From: Planktothrix sp. PCC 11201
Lineage (GTDB): Bacteria > Cyanobacteriota > Cyanobacteriia > Cyanobacteriales > Microcoleaceae
Direction: 5' to 3'
DNA: 64,000 nucleotides
Assembly (NCBI RefSeq): GCF_900009135.1
Contig: NZ_LT797688.1
Location: 649,659 to 713,658 of the forward strand
Positions 7,360 through 15,066 of this stretch are shown here, in pieces. Made by a program: the position numbers and the translations under genes. The notes under the pieces were generated by a model. That model was not told where the DNA came from. It did no database searches and saw only the letters and a program-made list of their open reading frames with translations. The first letter of the stretch is position 1. The number at the start of each line of letters is the position of its first letter.

Positions 7360-9609
7360 ATGACTTTACCGATTGTTAAACGATATTTAATTGCTTTTGA
7401 TCAATATAAATTGGCGGGTTTTGCCACCTTTATTGTCGCGTTGGGGGCATCGGGAGCCGCTGCAATGTTGATGGAACCTCCGGCTATTCCTCCCTATAAA
7501 GCAACGGGTATTCTGATGGGTCAAAGTAGTCCGGTGATCTTTTCTAAAACGGGTGAGGTAATTCAACAACAAGGACAACAACTCACTTCTGAAATGTTAC
7601 TTCCTCCAGCCATTTTAGAACCGATTCTGAAAGAATATCATCTGGTTCCGAATGAGGAATTGAAAAAAAAATTATCGATTCAGGTGCAGCCGGCTGCTGC
7701 TGGTACTAAAGATGCTCCCGGTTCTCCGATGAAAATTACCATTGCTTATTTAGATCCTAATCGAGAACGGGCGGTAACTTTTGTGAATAAACTTATGAAA
7801 ACAATGTATGAACAAAGTCGTGTCATTAATACTCAACAATTAAATAGTATTATTAATCTAATTCAAGAAAGATTAAAACCAGCCGAAGCAGAATTGAGAC
7901 AGGCAGAAAAAGAGTTAGAAAATTATGATAAACGGGAAGGAGCTACAATTTTAAGTTTAGAAGGTGGCTCCTTACCCGCAGCAATTTTAGCCAATGAAGA
8001 GCAGCAAAAACAAATTCAGTTACAGTTAAGTGCCCTGAACGCTCAAGTGGCAAGTTTGGAATCTCAGTTGGGTTTAAATGCTGACCAAGCCTTTGTGGCT
8101 CAAGCGTTAGCCTCTGATCCAATTATTGCTCAACTGCGGGTTCAATTGTATGAAATCGAATCCCAATTAGTGGTTTTACGCAAGGATTATAAAGATCAAC
8201 ATCCTTTAGTTGCAGAATTAGTCAAACGTCAACAAGCCGCCGAAAAACAGTTACAATCTCGAGCTTCAGAAGTATTGGGAGGAGGTGGAATTGCGGCTCC
8301 TTTAGTCAGTGTGGATAAAATTAGGGTTGATTCTTCTCTTGATCCAACTCGTCAACAATTAGCTCAAAATTTAATTGGGTTAAAAACTCAAAAGGAAAGT
8401 TTAGAACAACAATTAATATCATCCCAAAAAACCGGAGAAGACCTCAAGCGGAATTACGCTGATATTCCGAATAAACAATCGGAAAAACAACGGCTAGAAC
8501 AGCAAGTAGCTTATAAAAAAGCCTTGTATGATCAAATGCAGGTGAAGTTAGTGGATGCGAAAGCGGCTGAAGCTGAAATTACCAGTAGTTTAGCGATCGC
8601 CAAAGACGCACAGGCTCCTGATATCGAAATTCCTAAAGCGTTGAGTATGGCTTTAATCCTGGCAATGGGAGGACTCGGAGGAGTTTTAGGCGGGGCGGTG
8701 ATTATTTTTGTCCTGGGAATGTTGAGTGGGAAATTCTACACCTGGGAAGAAATTCAAGGAGCGTTTAAAGAGCGAGAAGTTCCCCTTTTGGGTGTGGTGC
8801 CTAATGTGTTTTTATTCCCAGAAGATTATGTTTTACCGTTGTTACTTAAACGTTATTCCCCCTATCTGGAATTTTATGAAAAAATTCGCAGTAATTTACA
8901 ACGGGTGGGAAATAAATCTCCTAAAGTTATTTTAATCACTAGTGTGGGAACCGGGGAAGGAAAAACCTTAAGTGCCTATAATTTAGCGATCGCCGCGGCT
9001 CGCAGTGGTAAACGGACTCTATTAATTGAAGCGGATTTGCGATCACCTTCGGAAGTAGAATCTTTAGGATTGGCCCTGGATTCCCAGAGTGCGGTGGAAC
9101 CCCTACAATATTATGGAGATTTATATGGTTGTATTCGTCTAGTTCCCGATGTGGCTAACTTATATGTGATTCCCAGTCCGGGGGGAGTTCGTCACCCAGC
9201 AACGGTTTTAGAATCGAGTGAATTGCGCCGTTTGTTAGAAGAAGTCCGCTATCGGTTTGATTTTGTGGTGGTGGATAGTCCGGCTTTAGAAGGCAATAAT
9301 GATGTTTTAACCTTGGAACCCTACACCGATGGGATGGTAATTGTTACCCGTCCAATTTACACCGCCTCGGGGCTATTAGGAGAGGTTACGGACAGATTAA
9401 TGGATACCGAGTCAGCCGATCCCAAAAAATATCGTCCGCGACTTTTAGGGGCAATTGTGAATGGGGCGGATATTTTTGTTGACTACTTTGAGGAAGACTC
9501 CCTCGAACATGACCAACCCGTTCGAGCTCAACCTCGCCCTCGACCTGCGTTAAAACCTAAAGCTCCTAATAAGAAGCAGAAACGATTACCTGCTAGGGCG
9601 AGGAAGTGA
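7360..9609 (+). CDS. Wzc-like polysaccharide co-polymerase with P-loop ATPase domain
   Basis: Inner-membrane protein controlling chain length and export of polysaccharide. A Wzz domain starts near residue 1 with one membrane segment at ~18-36. A long coiled-coil periplasmic part (~180-440; AELRQAEKELENYDKREG) precedes a second membrane segment near 430-455. The cytoplasmic BY-kinase-like domain follows: Walker A SVGTGEGKTLSAYN, Walker A' TLLIEADLRSP, Walker B FDFVVVDSPAL. The C-terminal tail (last ~45 residues) is Arg/Pro/Lys-rich and lacks the tyrosine cluster used for autophosphorylation in classic BY-kinases. It begins 50 bp after the Wza-like gene, in one probable operon. Kinase activity is therefore uncertain. 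Confidence 0.9.
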   Translation: MTLPIVKRYLIAFDQYKLAGFATFIVALGASGAAAMLMEPPAIPPYKATGILMGQSSPVIFSKTGEVIQQQGQQLTSEMLLPPAILEPILKEYHLVPNEELKKKLSIQVQPAAAGTKDAPGSPMKITIAYLDPNRERAVTFVNKLMKTMYEQSRVINTQQLNSIINLIQERLKPAEAELRQAEKELENYDKREGATILSLEGGSLPAAILANEEQQKQIQLQLSALNAQVASLESQLGLNADQAFVAQALASDPIIAQLRVQLYEIESQLVVLRKDYKDQHPLVAELVKRQQAAEKQLQSRASEVLGGGGIAAPLVSVDKIRVDSSLDPTRQQLAQNLIGLKTQKESLEQQLISSQKTGEDLKRNYADIPNKQSEKQRLEQQVAYKKALYDQMQVKLVDAKAAEAEITSSLAIAKDAQAPDIEIPKALSMALILAMGGLGGVLGGAVIIFVLGMLSGKFYTWEEIQGAFKEREVPLLGVVPNVFLFPEDYVLPLLLKRYSPYLEFYEKIRSNLQRVGNKSPKVILITSVGTGEGKTLSAYNLAIAAARSGKRTLLIEADLRSPSEVESLGLALDSQSAVEPLQYYGDLYGCIRLVPDVANLYVIPSPGGVRHPATVLESSELRRLLEEVRYRFDFVVVDSPALEGNNDVLTLEPYTDGMVIVTRPIYTASGLLGEVTDRLMDTESADPKKYRPRLLGAIVNGADIFVDYFEEDSLEHDQPVRAQPRPRPALKPKAPNKKQKRLPARARK

Positions 9610-9683
9610 GCAGGGGGAGCAGGGGGAGCAGGGGAGGCAGGGGAGGCAGGGGAGGCAGGGGAGGCAGGGGAGGCAGGGGGAGT
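9608..9683 (+). repeat. G-rich short tandem repeat (GGGGAGGCA/GGGGGAGCA)n
   Basis: About eight copies of a 9-base unit directly follow the stop codon of the Wzc-like gene, then a taaactattacc-type tail. Related tracts occur at 37001, 38427, 39793 and 63592. A minus-strand ORF of Pro-Leu repeats over this tract is an artefact of the repeat. Confidence 0.85.
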
Positions 9684-9763
9684 AAACTATTACCGATTAC
9701 CCATTCGTAATTCGTAATTTGAAATTGATTTAGGGTTTTGGGTTGCAAAATCAAAAATTGTGT

Positions 9764-9769
9764 TATAGT
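9764..9769 (+). promoter_or_regulatory. -10 box for ffs
   Basis: TATAGT lies 7 bases before the predicted 5' end of the SRP RNA at ~9777. No clear -35 hexamer is visible at the ideal spacing. Confidence 0.5.
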
Positions 9770-9776
9770 AGTAAAT

Positions 9777-9872
9777 GACCTGGACTTATGCGATTGGAAC
9801 GCCCAAATCTTGTCAGAACCGGAAGGTGGCAGCAATACGGGATGCTTCTGATAGGCGTAAACTCCGGGTCAC
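9777..9872 (+). ncRNA. ffs: SRP RNA (4.5S/scRNA)
   Basis: Small signal-recognition-particle RNA that binds Ffh (SRP54) for co-translational targeting. The conserved apical domain is unmistakable: GTCAGAACCGGAAGGTGGCA followed by GCAATACGGGAT, i.e. the GGAA loop and the symmetric/asymmetric internal loops that bind Ffh. The ends GACC-TGGA (9777) and TCCGGGTC (near 9863-9870) pair to close the rod, giving ~95 nt, the small bacterial form. A T-run (9873-9878) follows as a likely terminator. It is flanked by the G-rich repeat and a phasin-like gene. Confidence 0.95.
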
Positions 9873-9976
9873 TTTTTTGAGACGATATCGGGATTGAAAA
9901 CGGATTACAGACCAAGTTGATTAACCTTTAGCCAGCAAGTGTGTAATTACTAATATTTTAAGAAACTGGAGTCGTT

Positions 9977-10333
9977 ATGGCGGGTTTCGGAGATCTTGTC
10001 CAAAAAGCGGTTTATTTAGGGGTGGGTTTAGCCTCCTATGCGGGTGAAAAAGCTAGTAAAACTCTGGCAGAATTACGCACAGATGCCCAAAAACTAGCCG
10101 ATGAGCTAGTCAAGCGGGGCGAAATGACCACAGAAGAAGCGCGTCGTTTTGTGGAAGATACGATTCAGCAAGTGCAACAACCGACGAATGAACCCACGCC
10201 CCCATCCAAAAAACCAGAACCTCGTCGGATTGAGATTTCTGATGATGATGATTCTGGGGATAATGGGGTTGATCAGTTAAAAGACCAGGTGCGGGATTTA
10301 CAGGAGGAATTGCGTCGTCTCCAGAAAGATTAG
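9977..10333 (+). CDS. Small phasin-like / coiled-coil protein
   Basis: A 118-residue soluble protein. Residues 1-75 form amphipathic helices (MAGFGDLVQKAVYLGVGLAS; TLAELRTDAQKLADELVKRG; TTEEARRFVEDTIQQVQQ), a pattern seen in cyanobacterial phasin-like proteins. A Pro-rich linker and an acidic Asp-rich patch (~88-98) follow, then a short C-terminal coiled coil (LKDQVRDLQEELRRLQKD). The ATG at 9977 is preceded by a purine-rich AACTGGAG. It stands alone after ffs. A role on polyhydroxyalkanoate granules or at membranes is possible, but no PHA genes are nearby and I do not assign one. Confidence 0.7.
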   Translation: MAGFGDLVQKAVYLGVGLASYAGEKASKTLAELRTDAQKLADELVKRGEMTTEEARRFVEDTIQQVQQPTNEPTPPSKKPEPRRIEISDDDDSGDNGVDQLKDQVRDLQEELRRLQKD

Positions 10334-10458
10334 GAGGTTGACCCGACAGAAAAAATTCAAGGTGAAGGGTTAATTCAATCGCGCTATACTAGAATTCTGG
10401 TATAGCTGTTTTTTGCTATATTTTATATAAATTATTTAGAAAACTGGTTATCAGTGTC

Positions 10459-10866
10459 ATGGAAGATTGGTCAAAAAGTATTGTAGAAGCGATAGAAACA
10501 ACCGTTTCTGACATGGAGAAGTTTTTTACAGACGTGACTGAAGAATTGAACGAAATACTAAACGAACTCACCAAGATCTCGGAAGAAATTACCGATGAGG
10601 TACAAAATAAAATTCTTCCCGAATTGGATGAATATATCAATGATATCTTTGAACCGATTATTGATATTTATTTGGATTTGGATTTAGAGGACGAGGATGA
10701 ACATTTTGATCCCTTTGTCACATATATTCAACCCACGGAAACCGAACATCCGGCTTGTCGAGGATGCCAACATTATCACGGACAAGTTTATGGGGGAAAT
10801 TTATTAGTTTGTGGAATGCACCCAATGGGTGCCCAAGCAGAAACCTGTCCAGACTGGGAAGGGTAA
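10459..10866 (+). CDS. Acidic protein with C-terminal Cys/His (possible metal-binding) motif
   Basis: I do not recognise a named family. The 135-residue protein is strikingly acidic: residues 1-90 are an amphipathic helical region rich in Glu/Asp/Ile (EELNEILNELTKISEEITDE) followed by an acidic stretch (LDLDLEDEDEHFDPF). Residues ~95-135 contain HPACRGCQHYHGQVYGG, then LLVCGMHPMG and ETCPDWEG: C-x2-C-x2-H-x-H, C and C in a layout that could hold a metal or cluster. The ATG follows AAAACTGGTTATCAGTGTC with no strong Shine-Dalgarno. Base composition matches its neighbours, so recent transfer is not indicated. Confidence 0.75.
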   Translation: MEDWSKSIVEAIETTVSDMEKFFTDVTEELNEILNELTKISEEITDEVQNKILPELDEYINDIFEPIIDIYLDLDLEDEDEHFDPFVTYIQPTETEHPACRGCQHYHGQVYGGNLLVCGMHPMGAQAETCPDWEG

Positions 10867-10867
10867 T

Positions 10868-11060
10868 TACGAATTACAAATTGCGAATTGCGAATTACGA
10901 GTGAGTAATGGGGATTGATTTTTTAGGTTTTCTAATAATTGAGTTTCTGACTTGGGATAATCAGTTAATAAATTCACCATTAACTGATGACTGATAACTG
11001 AATTAACTGATAACTGTTAACTGATGACTGATAACTGAATTGACTGATGACTGATAACTG
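10868..11060. repeat. Intergenic repeats (gaattac- and actgataactg-type)
   Basis: A run of (aattacga/aattgcg) units lies at 10868-10905. It is followed by tandem actgatgactgataactg units at 10981-11060, which reach the start of the helicase gene. The same gaattac units recur at 36920-36955. An ATG at 11047 falls inside this repeat, which is why 11062 is preferred as the helicase start. Confidence 0.8.
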
Positions 11061-11061
11061 T

Positions 11062-12414
11062 ATGCCTCAAATTCCCTTATCTTTGCATCTACGAGAGTAT
11101 CAACAGCAAGCGGTGAATAACTGGTTTGCTAATCGAGGGCGGGGAACGTTAAAAATGGCAACGGGAAGCGGTAAAACCATTACTGCTTTGGCGATCGCTA
11201 CTCAATTATATGATCAAATTAGATTACAAGCAATTATCATTATTTGCCCCTATCGCCATTTAGTAATTCAATGGGAAAAGGAGGCTAAAAAGTTTGGATT
11301 ACAACCGATTTTAGCTTTTGAAAGTGTCCGTCATTGGCAAAAACAATTATCGGTGGAACTCTATCAATTAAGAGCCGGAACTCAGTCTTTTTTAACGGTT
11401 ATTACCACTAATTCTACCTTAATTTCTGAAGGTTTGCAATCTCAAATTCGTTATTTTCCTGAAAAAACTCTGATCATTGGGGATGAAGCCCATAATTTAG
11501 GAAGTCCCAAGTTAGAAGAAAGTTTACCCCGAAATATTGGCTTGAGATTAGCCCTTTCTGCGACTCCTGAACGACATTTTGACCAAAGTGGCAGCGATGC
11601 TATTTTAGAGTATTTTGGGCCAGTTTTACAACCGGAATTAACCCTAGCTGAAGCCATTCGTCAAGGGGCGTTAGTGCGGTATTTATATTATCCAATTTTA
11701 GTCGAATTAACCGAAGCCGAAAGTCGAGCTTATCATCGATTAACCACTCGCATTGGTTGGGCATTGATCAAGGATAAAGACTGGGAACAGAACGAAACTA
11801 TCACCGCTTTATTAATTCAAAGATCTCGGTTAATTGCCTCCGCCAGTAATAAGTTAGATGCCCTACGTCAGTTAATGAAAACCCGGTTACATACAACTCA
11901 TACTTTATTTTATTGTGGGGATGGCAGTGTAGAAACCCTAGAGGATTATTCCCCCCGACAATTAGAAGCCACGGTTGAATTGTTAGGGTCAGAATTAGGA
12001 TATCGGGTGAATACTTATACCGCCGAAACTCCTTTAATTGAACGGGAAAAATTACGCCAACAATTTGAACAAGGAGAATTACAAGGGTTAGTTGCTATTC
12101 GTTGTTTAGATGAAGGAGTTGATATTCCAGCGATTAAAAATGCGGTAATATTAGCTAGTAGTTGTAATCCTCGGCAATTTATTCAGCGACGGGGAAGAAT
12201 ATTAAGACCCCATCCAGGGAAAGAAAGGGCAACGTTATTTGATATGATTGTATTACCGCCAGATTTGGATAGAAATACCTTAGAAGTTGAACGAAATTTG
12301 TTAAGAAAAGAGTTAAAAAGGTTTTTGGAATTTGCCAATTTAGCTGATAATGCCGGGGAAGCGAGATTAAAATTACTTCAGTTACAAAAACGATATGGGT
12401 TATTAGATTTATAA
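11062..12414 (+). CDS. SF2 DEAH-box helicase, dnd-system restriction type
   Basis: ATP-dependent superfamily-2 helicase. From the ATG at 11062 it is 450 residues. Motifs: Walker A MATGSGKT (~35), DEAH box in LIIGDEAHNLGSP, motif III-like ALSATPERH, and motif VI FIQRRGRILRPHPG. An earlier in-frame ATG (11047) lies within an intergenic repeat. Proteins of this size and layout are known as DNA-phosphorothioation-system restriction components clustered with dnd genes. Here DndD follows 384 bp downstream with one small gene between, which supports that assignment. The link to restriction is family knowledge plus context. No dndB, dndC or dndE is in the window. Confidence 0.8.
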   Translation: MPQIPLSLHLREYQQQAVNNWFANRGRGTLKMATGSGKTITALAIATQLYDQIRLQAIIIICPYRHLVIQWEKEAKKFGLQPILAFESVRHWQKQLSVELYQLRAGTQSFLTVITTNSTLISEGLQSQIRYFPEKTLIIGDEAHNLGSPKLEESLPRNIGLRLALSATPERHFDQSGSDAILEYFGPVLQPELTLAEAIRQGALVRYLYYPILVELTEAESRAYHRLTTRIGWALIKDKDWEQNETITALLIQRSRLIASASNKLDALRQLMKTRLHTTHTLFYCGDGSVETLEDYSPRQLEATVELLGSELGYRVNTYTAETPLIEREKLRQQFEQGELQGLVAIRCLDEGVDIPAIKNAVILASSCNPRQFIQRRGRILRPHPGKERATLFDMIVLPPDLDRNTLEVERNLLRKELKRFLEFANLADNAGEARLKLLQLQKRYGLLDL

Positions 12415-12436
12415 TCTTATTTTGGATTGCAAATTT

Positions 12437-12483
12437 CGTTGTTGGGCTTTAGCCCCTCCCCGGAGCGCTGAAGCGCAACAACG
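12437..12483. repeat. Compact three-way-junction palindrome
   Basis: Outer arms CGTTGTT (12437-12443) and AACAACG (12477-12483) enclose two perfect hairpins, GGGC-TTTA-GCCC (12444-12455) and GCGC-TGAA-GCGC (12465-12476). It lies between the helicase and the small dnd-associated gene. It looks like a small non-autonomous repeat and not a simple terminator, since no T-run follows. Confidence 0.6.
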
Positions 12484-12561
12484 GGCAACAATGGCAAGAA
12501 GTTGACAAAATATTGTAATATTGAGGGTAGTGCCGACTGCCATAATAAGGGGATAATTAAA

Positions 12562-12801
12562 ATGTTTAAATATTCTGAAAGTATTATTACCACTATTGCT
12601 AATGTTTTCTCGGAGAAAAAATCTACCTATGGGGATAACATTAATCCTAAAGAAGCTCAAGACCCGATTATCAATGCTTCCCCAGAAGTGCGAGAAATTA
12701 TTGAACGGGTATTACAAGCGGAACGAGATAAATTGTATATGAAAAATCCCCGTAATATTAATGATGATATTCTCAAAATTATTAAGGATGTGGTGAAATG
12801 A
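12562..12801 (+). CDS. Small protein coupled to dndD
   Basis: A 79-residue protein whose start at 12562 is fixed by AAGGGG nine bases upstream. A longer ORF reaches back to 12502 but lacks such a site. Its stop overlaps the ATG of dndD (ATGA, 12798-12801), so translation is probably coupled. The sequence is helical and mixed-charge (MFKYSESIITTIANVFSEKK; SPEVREIIERVLQAERDKLY), with no cysteines, no membrane segment and no catalytic motif. Position between a dnd-type helicase and DndD suggests a subunit or regulator of that system. I cannot confirm it as DndE: it lacks the Arg/Lys-rich residues expected for that DNA-nick-binding protein. Confidence 0.7.
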   Translation: MFKYSESIITTIANVFSEKKSTYGDNINPKEAQDPIINASPEVREIIERVLQAERDKLYMKNPRNINDDILKIIKDVVK

Positions 12802-14864
12802 GATTAATTTCAATTCAACTCTGTAACTTTCGACAATTCTATGGGAAAACTCCAGAAATTCATTTAGGGTTTGGAGAAAAGAATACAACGGTTATTCATG
12901 GTAATAATGGAGCCGGAAAAACCACCTTAATGAATGCTTTCACTTGGGTTTTATATGAAAAGTTTAGTGCAGCATTTTCTATTTCTGAACACCTTGTTAA
13001 TAAACGAGCTTTAAATGAAGCCGAACCTACAAAAGCCATAGGATGTTGGGTTGAATTAGTTTTTGATCATGATCATAAACGATATTCAGTTAAACGCATT
13101 TGTCGAGCGTATAAAAATGGGAATGAGATAGAACAGAGTCGCAGTGAATTATCAATGCAGGTGGCTGGAGATGATGGCCGATGGGCAATACCACCTCACC
13201 CACCGGAGGAAATTATTAATCGAATTTTACCCTTAAGTTTACATCAATATTTCTTTTTTGATGGAGAGAGAATTGAGCAAATTGTTAGGGATGAACGCAA
13301 AGTAGAAATTTCTGATGCGACTAAGGAATTATTAGGGGTAGAAGTTTTAAATCGAGCCATCAAACATTTGGGAGAGGCTAAAAAATCCTTAGAAACGGAT
13401 TTAGCAATTATTGGCAACCCCGAAACTAAAAAATATTTACAAGACAAGAAAAAAGCCGAACAGGAAATTGATAAATTGTCGCAAAGACATACAGAAATTA
13501 ATCAAGAATTAGATAACCAAAAACAGCTAAAACTAACCCTAAGTGAGAGATTAATGGAGTTGAGTGGGGCGGCGGAATTACAAAAGTTGCGGGATGAATT
13601 AGAGCGCAAAAAACAATCATTACGAGAACAACTCCATCAAGCTCATGTTGCCATTAATCGGGCTATTTCTACTAAAGCCTATACGGTTTTAATCCCGGAA
13701 TTAACGGCGGAATTTAGAAGTTTATTTTCAGGTATGCGAGAACGAGGAGAGTTAAATACTGGAATTACAAAACAGTTTGTGCAAAATTTATTAGAGCAAA
13801 AAAAGTGTATTTGTGGGGCGGAATTAATTTCTGGAAAAACTGAATGTGCACAGGTTGAACACCTATTAAATCGGGCTGGGACTGCGGATATTGATGAAAC
13901 GGCGATTCGTTTGAGTACCCAAGTCGATGAATTAGATAAACAAGGGATTCAATTTTGGGAAGAAATTAATCGTCAACAACTTAATATTCAAACTTGTAGA
14001 GAGGAATTACAAAGGGTTGAAAATGAACTCGATAGTATTACTAATAAACTTAGAAAGTTTCCTGATGAGGACATTCAGGAGTTACAAAAACGTGTAGATG
14101 AAATTGAACTTAAAATTAGTGAAATGAATCGAGAAACAGGTTCAAATCAGCAACAAATCCAAACCTTTAAACAGACTATTGAGAGTTTATCTCGACAAAT
14201 CGATAAGCAGCAAATGAATGAAATGAAACAACTCTTAGTTCAAAGAAGAATTGCGGTTACTCAGGATACGATTCTGCGTTTAAATGAAGTTAAAGACCGT
14301 TTAGACCAACAATTTCGCTATCAGTTAGAAAAACGAGTTCAGAAGCTATTTAGTCAAATTTCCTTTACGCCTTATGTACCCAAATTAACCGAAAAATATG
14401 AATTAAAATTAGTAGAAACTACCGCCGGAGAGGAGGCCGAAGTCGCCGCTTCCACGGGAGAAAATCAAATTTTAAGTTTATCATTTATTGGGGGAATTAT
14501 TGAAGGGGTGAGGGAATGGAGTCAAAAAAATACCTTAATGGGCCCCGATAGTAGTACCTTTCCGATTGTTATGGACTCTCCTTTTGGCAGTTTAGATGAA
14601 ATTTATCGCCGACAAATTGCGAGTATTATTCCTCAATTAGCGAATCAATTAATTGTTTTAGTAACTAAAACCCAATGGCGAGGAGAAGTGGCGCGAGAAA
14701 TGGAAAAACGTATCGGACGGGAATATATTTTATCCTACAATTCTCCTAAAACCGATTGTGAGGAAGACTGGATAGAATTAGCCGGAAATCGTTATCCCTT
14801 AGTCCATCAAAGTCCCAATGAATTTGAATATACGGAAATTTTAGAAGTAGAATATGATTTTTAA
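12798..14864 (+). CDS. dndD: DndD-family SMC-like ATPase
   Basis: 688-residue Rad50/SMC-like ATPase of the DNA phosphorothioation (dnd) group. N-terminal MRLISIQLCNFRQFYGK and Walker A VIHGNNGAGKTTLMNAFTW are followed by YFFFDGERIEQIVRDE, typical of DndD. Long coiled coils (~195-290 and ~360-520) flank a CxxC-type hinge motif (KKCICGAELISGKTEC, ~335), as in zinc-hook proteins. The ABC signature region (STGENQILSLSFIGGI) and Walker B (FPIVMDSPFGSLDE) complete the ATPase head. In dnd systems DndD supplies ATPase activity to the sulfur-modification complex. Here it is linked to a restriction-type helicase, but DndA/B/C/E partners are absent from the window, so its present role is unclear. Confidence 0.85.
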   Translation: MRLISIQLCNFRQFYGKTPEIHLGFGEKNTTVIHGNNGAGKTTLMNAFTWVLYEKFSAAFSISEHLVNKRALNEAEPTKAIGCWVELVFDHDHKRYSVKRICRAYKNGNEIEQSRSELSMQVAGDDGRWAIPPHPPEEIINRILPLSLHQYFFFDGERIEQIVRDERKVEISDATKELLGVEVLNRAIKHLGEAKKSLETDLAIIGNPETKKYLQDKKKAEQEIDKLSQRHTEINQELDNQKQLKLTLSERLMELSGAAELQKLRDELERKKQSLREQLHQAHVAINRAISTKAYTVLIPELTAEFRSLFSGMRERGELNTGITKQFVQNLLEQKKCICGAELISGKTECAQVEHLLNRAGTADIDETAIRLSTQVDELDKQGIQFWEEINRQQLNIQTCREELQRVENELDSITNKLRKFPDEDIQELQKRVDEIELKISEMNRETGSNQQQIQTFKQTIESLSRQIDKQQMNEMKQLLVQRRIAVTQDTILRLNEVKDRLDQQFRYQLEKRVQKLFSQISFTPYVPKLTEKYELKLVETTAGEEAEVAASTGENQILSLSFIGGIIEGVREWSQKNTLMGPDSSTFPIVMDSPFGSLDEIYRRQIASIIPQLANQLIVLVTKTQWRGEVAREMEKRIGREYILSYNSPKTDCEEDWIELAGNRYPLVHQSPNEFEYTEILEVEYDF

Positions 14865-15066
14865 ACGCATAAAAAATACTCAAACTGAATAATAGGCAAT
14901 TAGATATACTCTGATCAATATAACACATCAACTTGTTTTTGTCTAGGGTAAATTGTGCTTATTTTTTACAAGATATCTCTTTGACGTCAAAACGTTTACA
15001 AAATTTTATACTTATGCTTTCATCCTAGGGTTACGCTTAAAAATCCACAGTTGAAACGGGAGAGAA

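Noticed and set aside
9608..9683. Possible CRISPR array
   Set aside because: The unit is 9 bases with no unique spacers; it is a simple tandem repeat.
9593..9835. Minus-strand ORF encoding Pro-Leu repeats
   Set aside because: It is the translation of the G-rich tandem repeat and overlaps the ffs gene.
10416..10640. Minus-strand ORF opposite the acidic protein
   Set aside because: Shadow of the plus-strand coding region, with Ser/Phe/Ile-rich composition typical of antisense frames.
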